A stretch of DNA of 64,000 nt from Lachnospiraceae bacterium M18-1 (GTDB taxonomy: Bacteria; Bacillota; Clostridia; Lachnospirales; Lachnospiraceae): the NCBI GenBank assembly GCA_000403295.2, contig KE159609.1:526725-590724 (forward strand). The letters run 5' to 3'. The notes under the pieces are model-generated. The model made no database searches and was not told where the DNA came from. It saw nothing but the letters and a program-made list of their open reading frames with translations. The position numbers and the translations under genes were made by a program. Below are positions 19,407 to 27,982 of the stretch, piece after piece; positions within the stretch are counted from its first letter, which is position 1, and every line of letters starts with the position of its first letter.

Positions 19407-20555
19407 ATGGATTTAAATAAAGAAAATATGCGGAAAATTAAGGAACTCATCGTCTTTACGATCGTCATTTTGATCGCGCTCTGGAAATACACCCTGGTCG
19501 TGGATTTCCTGGGATTTATCTTAAACATCATTTTTCCGTTTTTACTGGGCGGAGCGATCGCGTTTATCCTGAATGTGCCCATGAGTTTTCTGGAAAGCAA
19601 GATATTTGGAAATAAAAATATAGAAGGAAGGCCTGCGCAGAAATTTGCCAGACCTTGCAGTCTGACACTGACGATCCTGGGCGTGATCGGCATCATCGCC
19701 CTGGTGATGTTTGTTGTGATTCCGCAGCTTGGATCTACCTTTGTGGGCCTGGGCAAGACGATCCAGGACTTTACCCCGGTCGCCATGGCCTGGATTGAGG
19801 AACTGTTTCATAATAATCAGGAGATCATGACGCTGCTTGAAGACTTTAATATGGACTGGGATAAGATTCTGGACGGGTTTGCCGCGTTCTTCAAAAACGG
19901 TGCGGGAAGCGTGCTGGACACGACCATGTCCGCGGCGAAGAGCATTATCAGCAGTGTGACTACATTTTTTATTGCATTCGTATTTTCCTGCTATATCCTG
20001 CTGCAGAAGGAAAAGCTCCGGGTGCAGGTGCAAAAGATTTTTTATGCATATCTGCCGAAGAAAATTGTAGAAAAGGTATTGGACATCTGTTCCCTGACAT
20101 ACCGGACCTTTGCCAGTTTCCTGGCCGGACAGTGTGTGGAGGCGCTGATCCTCGGGATGATGTTCCTGGTGACCATGTGGATCCTGCGTCTGCCCTATGC
20201 GCTGCTGGTCGGAGTCCTGATCGCATTTACGGCGCTGATCCCTATCTTCGGGGCTTTTATCGGATGTATTGTGGGGGCTTTTCTGATCCTGATGGTCAAC
20301 CCGGTCAAAGCCATTACCTTTGTGGCAATGTTCCTGGTGCTGCAGCAGGTCGAAGGCAACCTGATCTATCCAAAGGTAGTGGGCAATTCCGTGGGGCTTC
20401 CCTCTATCTGGGTGCTGGCCGCGGTCAGCATCGGCGGCAGCCTGATGGGCGTGGTGGGAATGCTCGTATTCATCCCGCTGGTGTCCGTTGTATATATCCT
20501 GTTCCGGGGAGACGTATATAAAAGACTGGAGAAGAAAGGGATCGAGCTGGACTAA
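19407..20555 (+). CDS. AI-2E family transporter (UPF0118 permease)
   Basis: Polytopic membrane protein of 382 residues with about eight hydrophobic helices in the family arrangement: two near the N-terminus, a longer extracytoplasmic part around residues 100-180, then a cluster including FILMVNP-type and GSLMGVVGMLVFIPL segments. Members have been linked to AI-2 export or to Na+/H+ exchange, so the substrate is open. AGGAGGACGA lies just upstream of the ATG. No luxS is nearby. Confidence 0.88.
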   Translation: MDLNKENMRKIKELIVFTIVILIALWKYTLVVDFLGFILNIIFPFLLGGAIAFILNVPMSFLESKIFGNKNIEGRPAQKFARPCSLTLTILGVIGIIALVMFVVIPQLGSTFVGLGKTIQDFTPVAMAWIEELFHNNQEIMTLLEDFNMDWDKILDGFAAFFKNGAGSVLDTTMSAAKSIISSVTTFFIAFVFSCYILLQKEKLRVQVQKIFYAYLPKKIVEKVLDICSLTYRTFASFLAGQCVEALILGMMFLVTMWILRLPYALLVGVLIAFTALIPIFGAFIGCIVGAFLILMVNPVKAITFVAMFLVLQQVEGNLIYPKVVGNSVGLPSIWVLAAVSIGGSLMGVVGMLVFIPLVSVVYILFRGDVYKRLEKKGIELD

Positions 20556-20597
20556 AAAAAGAGTAGATCCATACTTGCCGGAGTACGGATGATAATA

Positions 20598-20645
20598 GGG
20601 CTGGAAACAGCATCTGCTTTCTGAAAAGGCATGTTTCGGCAGCCC
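20598..20645. terminator. Inverted repeat between convergent genes
   Basis: GGGCTGGAAACAGCAT (20598-20613) pairs with CATGTTTCGGCAGCCC (20630-20645) apart from small bulges. It lies between the convergent permease and tetR ends. No clear T-run is present, so termination is only probable. Confidence 0.5.
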
Positions 20646-20673
20646 CATTCGCTTTTAATACGGACGGTGATTG

Positions 20674-21294
20674 TTATGGATGTTCCGCCGCAGGCAGTGT
20701 ATGCGCCCGGATGATCGCCCGGATGGCATTGTATAGATCTGGTTTTAGTTCCTCAAAGCTTACAGGCTCATTTTCCAATATAGTGCTGTAGCAGGCAGAG
20801 CTTGCCAGCTCCGCAATCAGAAAGAGCATGGTTTCCGGAGCCCTCAACCGCAGAGAAGGGTCTGCCTGGATCAGCTGCTGGAAATACTCCATGCTGCTCA
20901 GCTCGGTATCGTCTTCAGTCTTTGTTACAGCCTGCCGAAAGACGCCCCAGCTCAGATTTTTGGAAATAAACCGGAGGATGGGTTTGTTCTTTTCAAGCTT
21001 ACCTATCACATAATCCACAATAAAGATCATTTTGTCCTCAAAAGAAGGGATGTCCGATTTTTGAAGCTCTGCATGGGCGGCAAGGAACAGCTTCCTGGCG
21101 GTCTCTGCGATGAGCCTGTCCCGGATCTCATATTTATCCTTAAAATAGAGATAGAATGTTCCCTTTGCCACGCCGGCCTTCTGGACGATATCGTGAATGG
21201 ACGTTTTGACGATTCCCTGCGATAAAAAAAGGTCATATGCACTGGAAAAAAGTGCATCCAGCTTCAGTTGTTTGTTTTCTTCGATTTTTCCCAT
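20674..21294 (-). CDS. TetR family transcriptional regulator
   Basis: One-component repressor of 206 residues. The helix-turn-helix at about 29-48 reads KTSIHDIVQKAGVAKGTFYLYF, the classic TetR pattern. The C-terminal ligand domain has a cysteine and several aromatic residues. ATG at 21294 is preceded by AAAGGAG. The longer frame to 21345 was rejected. Its own promoter sits inside a 20-bp inverted repeat containing TGACCGAAAGTCA. The same motif recurs three times before the MMPL gene at 23109, so autoregulation and control of that exporter are inferred. Confidence 0.92.
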   Translation of the reverse strand: MGKIEENKQLKLDALFSSAYDLFLSQGIVKTSIHDIVQKAGVAKGTFYLYFKDKYEIRDRLIAETARKLFLAAHAELQKSDIPSFEDKMIFIVDYVIGKLEKNKPILRFISKNLSWGVFRQAVTKTEDDTELSSMEYFQQLIQADPSLRLRAPETMLFLIAELASSACYSTILENEPVSFEELKPDLYNAIRAIIRAHTLPAAEHP

Positions 21295-21366
21295 AGTGTT
21301 CTCCTTTGGATTGGGCAAATGCCGGCAATTCTTTACAGGCAGCATCGGTGTTCACAATATATATTG

Positions 21367-21426
21367 ATTATAAGCAAAAACTGACCGAAAGTCAATTGGT
21401 TTTGAAAATAAATTGACTTTCGGTCA
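21367..21426 (-). promoter_or_regulatory. tetR promoter overlapped by paired TetR operators
   Basis: On the minus strand TTGACT (21395-21390) and TATAAT (21372-21367) are exactly 17 bases apart. The -35 box overlaps operator TGACCGAAAGTCA at 21382-21394. A second, inverted operator TGACTTTCGGTCA lies at 21414-21426. Together with flanking AAAA/TTTT they make a 20-bp inverted repeat with a 14-base spacer. The hairpin could also end guaD transcription. Confidence 0.85.
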
Positions 21427-21446
21427 GTTTTGTTTTTCAGAAATAC

Positions 21447-22733
21447 CTAAGAAAGGAGGAGTTCTTTCCCGGCTACATATTTTCCAACAATCTGTCCACC
21501 TTCCTCTGCCAGATAAATATACCGTTCCAGCCGTTCCTTGGTGTTCAATTCCTTTGCGGTGCGGATTCCACTGTCATCCAGTACCAGCGCATCTACCTCG
21601 TACCCTTCCTCAAAACTGCCTGTTTTGCCGAAAAACGAGCCGCCGCCCTTTGTCGCAAGGAAGAATGCCTCTTCCATGGTCAGTGGTTTTCGGCTCTGGT
21701 CTGCCAGCCGCCAGTACAGCTTGGAAACTCCGATGGCATCGGCCATGCACCGGAACATGGACATATTAGCCCCGCCGGCCATGTCGGTTCCGAGCCCTGT
21801 GGGGATTCCTTCCTCCAGATATCTGCGGATAGGCGCGATTCCGGAAGAAAGATTGATGTTGGACTGCGGACAATGCGCCACGTAAACCCCGTTTCTCTTC
21901 ATCAGTTCCACTTCTCGATCCGAGGAGTGCACACAATGTGCCATGACCGTTTTCGCTTCTTTGCCGAACAAACCATAATGCTCATACACATTTCCATAGC
22001 AGGAGGACCATGGGAACAATTCCTGTACCCATGCGATCTCCGAGAGATTTTCCGACAGGTGGGACTGAACCGGGAGGCCGTATTTCTTCTGCAGCTTTCC
22101 AAGCCCCTCAAGGAGCGGGCCGCTGCAGGTGGGAGCAAAACGGGGGGTGAGGATGGGGCGGGTGTTTGGATACTTCTCTGCTGTTTCCCGAAGCCATGCG
22201 GCTGTACGGTCAAGAGAAGCTTCTGCATCCTTTTCACGGAGGGTATCCGTACAGTTCTGATCCATATTTACCTTGCCGACATAAGTTTTCAGCCCTGCCG
22301 CATCCAGCTGTTTCATGAGAAATTCCGTAGCCGGAATATGAATGGTGGCGAAAATAACGGCTCTGGTGGATGCACTTTTTTTCAAATCGTCCACAAAGAT
22401 CTGGTATGCTTTTTCAGCATATTCCAGTTCCGCGTATCTGCTTTCCTCGGGGAAGGTATGAGTATTCAGCCAGTCCAGCAGCTCCAGGTCCATCCCCAGG
22501 CCCCGGAAAGGGTATTGGGGGGCGTGGACATGCAGATCGGTCATACCGGGGATGACGAGCCGGTCTCCATAGTCCTTCACCGGCAGATCACGGTATTCGT
22601 CCGGAATCACCGGATAGACACCCCGGGAGATCCCTTTGCAGCATACCAGATACCCACGGTCAGTGACGGACAGCTGCTCCCTTGCTTCTGAATAACATAT
22701 ATTTCCCCTTATAATAAATGATTTTTCGTTCAT
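21447..22733 (-). CDS. guaD: Guanine deaminase
   Basis: Amidohydrolase that converts guanine to xanthine and ammonia for purine catabolism. The 428-residue protein shows the metal site MTDLHVHAPQY at about 64-74, HLSEN, the HCVHSS and HCPQSN blocks and GLGTDMAGG with the catalytic aspartate region. These match guanine deaminase better than chlorohydrolases. The HAPQY and RGLGMDLELLDWL segments contact the base in known enzymes. GGGAGGAA precedes the ATG. A purine riboswitch with a terminator lies in its leader. Confidence 0.9.
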   Translation of the reverse strand: MNEKSFIIRGNICYSEAREQLSVTDRGYLVCCKGISRGVYPVIPDEYRDLPVKDYGDRLVIPGMTDLHVHAPQYPFRGLGMDLELLDWLNTHTFPEESRYAELEYAEKAYQIFVDDLKKSASTRAVIFATIHIPATEFLMKQLDAAGLKTYVGKVNMDQNCTDTLREKDAEASLDRTAAWLRETAEKYPNTRPILTPRFAPTCSGPLLEGLGKLQKKYGLPVQSHLSENLSEIAWVQELFPWSSCYGNVYEHYGLFGKEAKTVMAHCVHSSDREVELMKRNGVYVAHCPQSNINLSSGIAPIRRYLEEGIPTGLGTDMAGGANMSMFRCMADAIGVSKLYWRLADQSRKPLTMEEAFFLATKGGGSFFGKTGSFEEGYEVDALVLDDSGIRTAKELNTKERLERYIYLAEEGGQIVGKYVAGKELLLS

Positions 22734-22781
22734 GCGGTTTCCTCCCGTACCATAATGTCTTACACAGAGTTTCAGTTACAT

Positions 22782-22823
22782 AAAAAAAGAATCAACTACA
22801 ATAGTGAAATCTATGTAGTCAAC
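22782..22823 (-). terminator. Riboswitch-controlled terminator in the guaD leader
   Basis: On the minus strand GTTGACTACATAG (22823-22811) pairs with CTATTGTAGTTG (22804-22793), about 11 bp with one bulge, followed by ATTC and seven T. Its 5' arm includes the 3' strand of aptamer helix P1, so aptamer folding and termination are mutually exclusive. Confidence 0.78.
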
Positions 22824-22872
22824 TCTTAAGGCAGTTGGTAGAAACACTGGGCCAATCCCCAGCATATACATA
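22812..22872 (-). promoter_or_regulatory. Purine (guanine-class) riboswitch aptamer
   Basis: Read on the minus strand, P1 TATGTA pairs with TACATA. P2 CTGGG/CCCAG encloses loop GATTGG, the junction reads GTTTCTACC, and a short P3 AACT/AGTT encloses loop GCCTTAAG. The 3' junction is GACTAC. The GG in L2 and CC in L3 match the loop-loop contact of this class, and the C in GACTA is the base that selects guanine over adenine. P2 and P3 are shorter than in textbook examples. Its place ahead of guanine deaminase fits. Confidence 0.85.
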
Positions 22873-22906
22873 TCAGCGATCACTGTATTCAATTTAACTT
22901 CTTTTT

Positions 22907-22935
22907 ATTATATTATAACAAGAAATGATTATCAA
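22907..22935 (-). promoter_or_regulatory. guaD promoter
   Basis: On the minus strand TTGATA (22935-22930) and TATAAT (22912-22907) are 17 bases apart, about 35 bases before the aptamer. Confidence 0.8.
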
Positions 22936-22995
22936 TATGATTTGTTAACAAAAAAGTACGATTAGTATTGTCTAATATTCACAAAAAAATAAAAA

Positions 22996-23085
22996 TGACT
23001 AAAAGTCAAAATTTTTAAAAACTATATTGACTTTTGGTCATTTTTGGTATATATTACTCTTGTAAACGAAAATGACTAAAGGTCA
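22996..23085 (+). promoter_or_regulatory. MMPL operon promoter with three TetR-type operators
   Basis: TTGACT (23027-23032) and TATATT (23050-23055) are 17 bases apart. Operator-like sites are TGACTAAAAGTCA at 22996-23008, TGACTTTTGGTCA at 23028-23040 overlapping the -35 box, and TGACTAAAGGTCA at 23073-23085. All share the TGAC-five bases-GTCA core of the tetR operators 1.6 kb away. Confidence 0.85.
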
Positions 23086-23108
23086 TTCTGAAAAAGGAGG
23101 ATTTATAC

Positions 23109-25205
23109 ATGGTGAAAGCAGGAAAGAAGATTGTAAAATACAGGATCATGATCCTGATATTAGGCATTCTGCTCCTGATCCCGTCGGCATTAGGATATTT
23201 TAAGACCAGGGTCAACTATGATATCCTGTATTATCTGCCGGACGACATTGATACGATGATCGGGCAGGACATTTTGATGGACGACTTTGGAAAAGGAGCG
23301 TTTGCGATGGAGGTCGTAGAGGGCATGACTACGAAGAAAAGCGCAGACCTGAAAAAACAGATTGAAGAGGTGGACGGCGTTGCGGACGTGATCTGGTACG
23401 ATTCCCTGATGGATACGTCAGTTCCCATCTCCATGCTGCCGGACAGGTTTCGGGAAGTGTTCAATACGGACAACGCAACACTGATGGCAATCTTCTTTGA
23501 GGATTCTACATCGGCAGACAGCACCATGGACGCCATCCGCGAAATCCGCAGCGTAACGAACAGGCAGTGTTATCTCAGCAGTATGTCCGCCGTGGTGACA
23601 GATATCAAGGACTTGTCGGAAAAGGAAACACCGATCTACGTGCTGATCGCAGTGGTCCTGACCTGCATCGTGCTTTCCGTCTTTATGGACTGCTGGGTGC
23701 TCCCTATCTTCTTTATGCTGAGTATCGGAATGGCTATTGTTTACAATATGGGAACCAATTATTTTCTGGGGGAGATTTCTTATATCACGAAGGCGCTGAG
23801 CGCGGTCCTTCAGCTGGGAGTGACCATGGATTACTCCATTTTCCTCTGGCACAGCTACCAGGAGAACCAGCAGAAGTACAGCGGTGACAAGGAAAGGGCC
23901 ATGGCCCATGCGATTTCAAATACATTTTCCTCAGTGGTCGGAAGCTCCATTACTACGGTGGCAGGATTTATCGCATTGTGCTTCATGAGCTTCACTCTGG
24001 GCCGGGATCTGGGAATCGTCATGGCAAAAGGTGTGATCTGCGGAGTGATCAGCTGTGTGACCATACTGCCTTCCCTGCTCCTTATATTTGACAAGGCCAT
24101 CCAGAAAACCACTCACAGATCCATGATCCCGAAGATGGATAAAACGGCTGCGCTGATCACCAAACATTATAAAGCATTTGTGCTTGTATTCCTGATCCTG
24201 CTGGCGCCTGCGCTGTGGGGATATACGAAAGCGGAGGTCTACTACAACCTGGACGCCACCCTTCCGAAATACCTGCAGAGCATTCAGGCAAATGAAAAGC
24301 TGGCGGAGGAATTTGACATGAATGCCACTCATATGGTTCTGGCTGATGCAGAATTGCCGCCAAAGGACGCCAAAGCTATGCTAAATGAAATCTCGGATGT
24401 ACAGGGAGTGAAGTTTGCTTTAGGACTGGACAGCATCCTGGGCTCGGCCATCCCGCGGGATTTTATTCCGGCAGAGGTGACGGAAAAGCTGAAACAGGGA
24501 GACTGGCAGCTGATCCTGGTGCAGTCCGAGTACAAGGTTGCTACGGACGAGGTCAATGAGCAGTGCGGGAAGCTCAATTCCATTATCAAAAAATACGACG
24601 GCTCCGCGATGCTGATCGGCGAAGCACCCTGTACAAAAGACCTGATCACCATTACGGATAAGGACTTTAAGGTGGTAAGCGCGGTATCCATCATCGCTAT
24701 TTTCCTGATCATAACCATGGTATTCCAGTCGGTTTCTCTGCCAGTGATCCTGGTGGCTGTGATTGAATTTGCTATCTTCATCAATCTGGGGATCCCTTAC
24801 TTTACGGGGACGAAGATGCCGTTTATTGCATCTATCGTGATCGGGACGATCCAGCTTGGGGCTACCGTAGATTATGCGATCCTGATGACCACCCGGTACA
24901 AGAAGGAACGGGGAAACGGAAAACAAAAGCAGGAATCTGTCCGGACCGCGCTGGCGTCCTCGATCAACTCCGTGATCGTATCGGCGCTGGGATTCTTCGC
25001 CGCAACCTTCGGGGTTGGGCTGTACTCGGATATTGATATGATCTCCGCTTTATGTACCCTGATGGCAAGAGGTGCCATTGTCAGCATGTTTGTAGTCATT
25101 TTCATCCTGCCGTCCATGCTGCTGATATTTGATAAAGTGATCTGCGCGACAACGAGGGAAATACATCAAAAGAGGGAAAAGCTGAAAACAGTGGTGATTT
25201 CATAA
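23109..25205 (+). CDS. MMPL/RND superfamily exporter
   Basis: Inner-membrane transporter of 698 residues with duplicated halves. Each half has one N-terminal helix (about 11-30 and about 350-370), an extracytoplasmic domain of about 140 residues and a bundle of five helices. TM4-type motifs AVLQLGVTMDYSIFLWHSY and IGTIQLGATVDYAILMTTRY carry the aspartates expected for proton coupling. Firmicute relatives export lipids or hydrophobic compounds. An AAAAAGGAGG site precedes the ATG at 23109. It is followed after about 57 bases by the heptad-repeat protein. TetR operators upstream suggest induction by a hydrophobic ligand. Confidence 0.92.
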   Translation: MVKAGKKIVKYRIMILILGILLLIPSALGYFKTRVNYDILYYLPDDIDTMIGQDILMDDFGKGAFAMEVVEGMTTKKSADLKKQIEEVDGVADVIWYDSLMDTSVPISMLPDRFREVFNTDNATLMAIFFEDSTSADSTMDAIREIRSVTNRQCYLSSMSAVVTDIKDLSEKETPIYVLIAVVLTCIVLSVFMDCWVLPIFFMLSIGMAIVYNMGTNYFLGEISYITKALSAVLQLGVTMDYSIFLWHSYQENQQKYSGDKERAMAHAISNTFSSVVGSSITTVAGFIALCFMSFTLGRDLGIVMAKGVICGVISCVTILPSLLLIFDKAIQKTTHRSMIPKMDKTAALITKHYKAFVLVFLILLAPALWGYTKAEVYYNLDATLPKYLQSIQANEKLAEEFDMNATHMVLADAELPPKDAKAMLNEISDVQGVKFALGLDSILGSAIPRDFIPAEVTEKLKQGDWQLILVQSEYKVATDEVNEQCGKLNSIIKKYDGSAMLIGEAPCTKDLITITDKDFKVVSAVSIIAIFLIITMVFQSVSLPVILVAVIEFAIFINLGIPYFTGTKMPFIASIVIGTIQLGATVDYAILMTTRYKKERGNGKQKQESVRTALASSINSVIVSALGFFAATFGVGLYSDIDMISALCTLMARGAIVSMFVVIFILPSMLLIFDKVICATTREIHQKREKLKTVVIS

Positions 25206-25262
25206 ACAAAATAAAACAAAATGATTAGATGATAAATTTGATTGAATAGGAGGCTGTGTTTT

Positions 25263-27872
25263 ATGAAAAACAGAGAAGTGAGGGTATTCATTGCAAGTAT
25301 GATGCTGGTAAGCCTAGCAGTAGGAAGCCTGTCCGGGGCGCCGTTAAATGTGCAGGAAAAAGGAAAATCAACCGTAACTGCAGTGGAATATGCGGGTGCG
25401 CAGAATAAAGAGTCAGCAAAAACGGTTTCGGAAAGCAAGTCCGCCTTAAAGCCGAAAAAGGAAGAAACTGTCTATGCAAAAATAGACGGGAACGGTTCCG
25501 TAAAATCTATCACAGTGTCAGATCAGCTTAAAAACATCTCTGACAGCTCGAAGCTGGAAGATATCTCGGATCTGCAGGACATCGTCAATGTAAAGGGGGA
25601 AGAAGCATTTTCTGCGATGGGCAAAAGTATCGTATGGGATACGGCTGATACGGACATCTGCTATCAGGGCACTACATCTAAGGAACTGCCGGTAGGGATC
25701 AAGATTTCTTACAAACTGGACGGAAAAGACATTTCCGCGGCAGACCTGAAGGGGAAGGGCGGCCGCGTATCCATCCGGTATACGTATGAAAATAAGAGCG
25801 GGAACAAAGGGAAGGCAGCCACTCCGTTTATGATGGCAACCGGACTGCTTTTGGATGAGGATACATTTAAAAATGTGACCGTGGAGAACGGAAGGCTGAT
25901 TTCTGATGGAGAAAGGAATATGGTGATCGGTTATGGACTTCCGGCTATGAAAAATATTCTCGGGATTGAAGAGAAGGATCTGGATATCCCGGATTATTTC
26001 GAGATTGAAGCAGATGTGACGGAGTATGAACCAGTGGAAGGTATGACCATCGCAACCAACAGTATCTTCAATGACCTGGATACAGATGGGTTTGACAGTC
26101 TGGATGAACTGAAGGATTCTATGAACGAACTGCAGGATGCTTCCAGCCAGCTTGTCAGCGGAAGCGGCGAGTTAAAGAACGGGATCGATACACTGCTCGC
26201 ATCCTCCGGAACACTGACAGACGGGATTGACCGGCTGGCAAACGGCGGCGGAGAGCTGCAGGCAGGAACAAATGAACTGGAAAACGGCGGTAAAGCGCTG
26301 GCAGACGGTAATGCCAGACTGGCGGACGGAACCGGGATGCTGCTGGACGGAACCAGGACGCTGGCAGACGGCGCGGGGGAACTAAATTCCGGGCTGCAGA
26401 CCGCAGCGGAGAAAACGCAGAACGTACTGCTCCCGGGCATAAAGGCTCTGGATGCCGGCGTCACCCAGATGCAGGGCGAACTCAATAAACAGCTTCCAGA
26501 ACTTCGTGAGGGAATTAAAAAATTAGATGATGGTGCAAATGCGCTTCAGGGCGGAATGAAAAGTCTGAATGATGGAGCAGCGGAATTGGAAGCCGGAGCA
26601 ACGAATCTGAAAGGCGGGATCGACGGGCTAAACAGCAGTATGGATCAGCTGACAGCCGCGGCGCAGGGACTGCAGCAGATCGTGTCAGCAACCTCGCCTA
26701 TCTCATTCGGGAATACACAGGATATCAGCATCGCGGCAGTTCAGAATGCGGAAAACATATCAGCCCAGGCAGAAGCATTGGAAGGACAGCTGTATGCAAT
26801 TCAGCAAAACGCATCTGCGGCAGCTTCGGAAATGCCGGTTTCAGATGGAACAGGAGCTGCACAGGATTATCTTAATTCGCTTCAATATGTACTCGGAAGT
26901 ATCGTCACAGATGATCCGGAGGTGTTGGCAGCACTGTCAGAAGCGCAGGGGCTTGCGGGCAATGCAGCTTATGCACTCGGAAGCAACGGAGCAGGCGGAC
27001 AGAGCGCTGCAGCGGGGCAGGCAGCGGAACAGGCGGCGGCAGCAATAGGAACGGTCCAGGCAATATCTGCAAATGCGGATGCAGTCGCAGATCATGTTGC
27101 ACAGATTTCATCACAGGCAGATGATTCGGCGCGGGCTTCCCAGGCCAATGCCAAAGATCTTGCAGATCAGCTGGCTGCCGGCCTGGCAGCGGCAAAAGGA
27201 GGGACAGACAGCCTGGCTCAGGGGGCGGACAGCCTGGCTCAGGGAGCAGGACAGCTGAAAAAAGGAGCGGACAGCCTGCAGTCAGGCATCAGCGAGCTGG
27301 CCGGAGGGACAGCAGCGCTCAGCGCCGGTGTAGACGGTATGGCCGGCAAGGTAAATGACGGGGTCAGTCAGCTGAAATCCGGCACATCTCAGATCGTTTC
27401 CGGCGTTGACGGCAGCAACGGTCTCGCAAGCGGCCTGAATCAGCTGGCTGCAGGAGCGAAGAAGATTAATGAGGGAAGCACGGAGCTTTCGGCAAAAATG
27501 AGAGAAGCAGATGAAGGCGCAAAAAGTGCAGCATCCGGAGCAGCGTCTTTGGCATCCGGAGCATCACAGCTGAATGCCGGGGCCTCTGTGCTGAAAGATG
27601 GCTTAGACACCCTGCAGTCCGGTTCCGGCGCCCTGATCAACGGCGTACAGCAGCTGGATGACGGAGCCGCGCAGCTCAACGACGGAATGATCCGGTTTGA
27701 CAAAGACGGGATACAGAAACTGACGGATGCATTCGGCGGAGATACAGAAGGACTTCTGGACAAAGTGAATGAGATGCTGGATGCTTCCCGCGCCTATAAA
27801 AATTTCTCCGGAATCTCAGACGGCATGGATGGGGAAGTGAAGTTTGTTTTCGTTACAGAAGCCACTATCTAA
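25263..27872 (+). CDS. Large secreted Leu/Gly heptad-repeat protein (YhgE/Pip-like repeats)
   Basis: An 869-residue protein with an N-terminal signal-like helix (about 7-27) and a globular domain to about 280. Two long arrays of XXXLXXG heptads (LADGTGMLLDG-type units) follow at about 286-470 and 640-812, separated by an Ala/Gln-rich stretch. The array type is known from YhgE/Pip-related and ESX-associated surface proteins and probably forms long helical coils. No C-terminal membrane helix or LPXTG motif is seen. AGGAGG at 25248-25253 fixes the start. It probably works as the extracytoplasmic partner of the adjacent MMPL exporter. Confidence 0.82.
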   Translation: MKNREVRVFIASMMLVSLAVGSLSGAPLNVQEKGKSTVTAVEYAGAQNKESAKTVSESKSALKPKKEETVYAKIDGNGSVKSITVSDQLKNISDSSKLEDISDLQDIVNVKGEEAFSAMGKSIVWDTADTDICYQGTTSKELPVGIKISYKLDGKDISAADLKGKGGRVSIRYTYENKSGNKGKAATPFMMATGLLLDEDTFKNVTVENGRLISDGERNMVIGYGLPAMKNILGIEEKDLDIPDYFEIEADVTEYEPVEGMTIATNSIFNDLDTDGFDSLDELKDSMNELQDASSQLVSGSGELKNGIDTLLASSGTLTDGIDRLANGGGELQAGTNELENGGKALADGNARLADGTGMLLDGTRTLADGAGELNSGLQTAAEKTQNVLLPGIKALDAGVTQMQGELNKQLPELREGIKKLDDGANALQGGMKSLNDGAAELEAGATNLKGGIDGLNSSMDQLTAAAQGLQQIVSATSPISFGNTQDISIAAVQNAENISAQAEALEGQLYAIQQNASAAASEMPVSDGTGAAQDYLNSLQYVLGSIVTDDPEVLAALSEAQGLAGNAAYALGSNGAGGQSAAAGQAAEQAAAAIGTVQAISANADAVADHVAQISSQADDSARASQANAKDLADQLAAGLAAAKGGTDSLAQGADSLAQGAGQLKKGADSLQSGISELAGGTAALSAGVDGMAGKVNDGVSQLKSGTSQIVSGVDGSNGLASGLNQLAAGAKKINEGSTELSAKMREADEGAKSAASGAASLASGASQLNAGASVLKDGLDTLQSGSGALINGVQQLDDGAAQLNDGMIRFDKDGIQKLTDAFGGDTEGLLDKVNEMLDASRAYKNFSGISDGMDGEVKFVFVTEATI

Positions 27873-27982
27873 CATAAGGGCTGTTAAAAAATACAGATAT
27901 AAGGTATACTACATTTAGAATATATATGGCTGTGTGAGATATCAGCCGTCACAAAGTAACAGCAAAATGGAGTATATGAAAG

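Noticed and set aside
19542..20648. Long minus-strand frame of 368 codons opposite the AI-2E permease
   Set aside because: Composition is rich in His, Gln and Arg from antisense of hydrophobic codons. The plus strand has membrane helices and a good start.
21873..22691. Plus-strand frame of 272 codons opposite guaD
   Set aside because: The minus strand encodes clear amidohydrolase metal motifs. The plus frame has no start site or motif.
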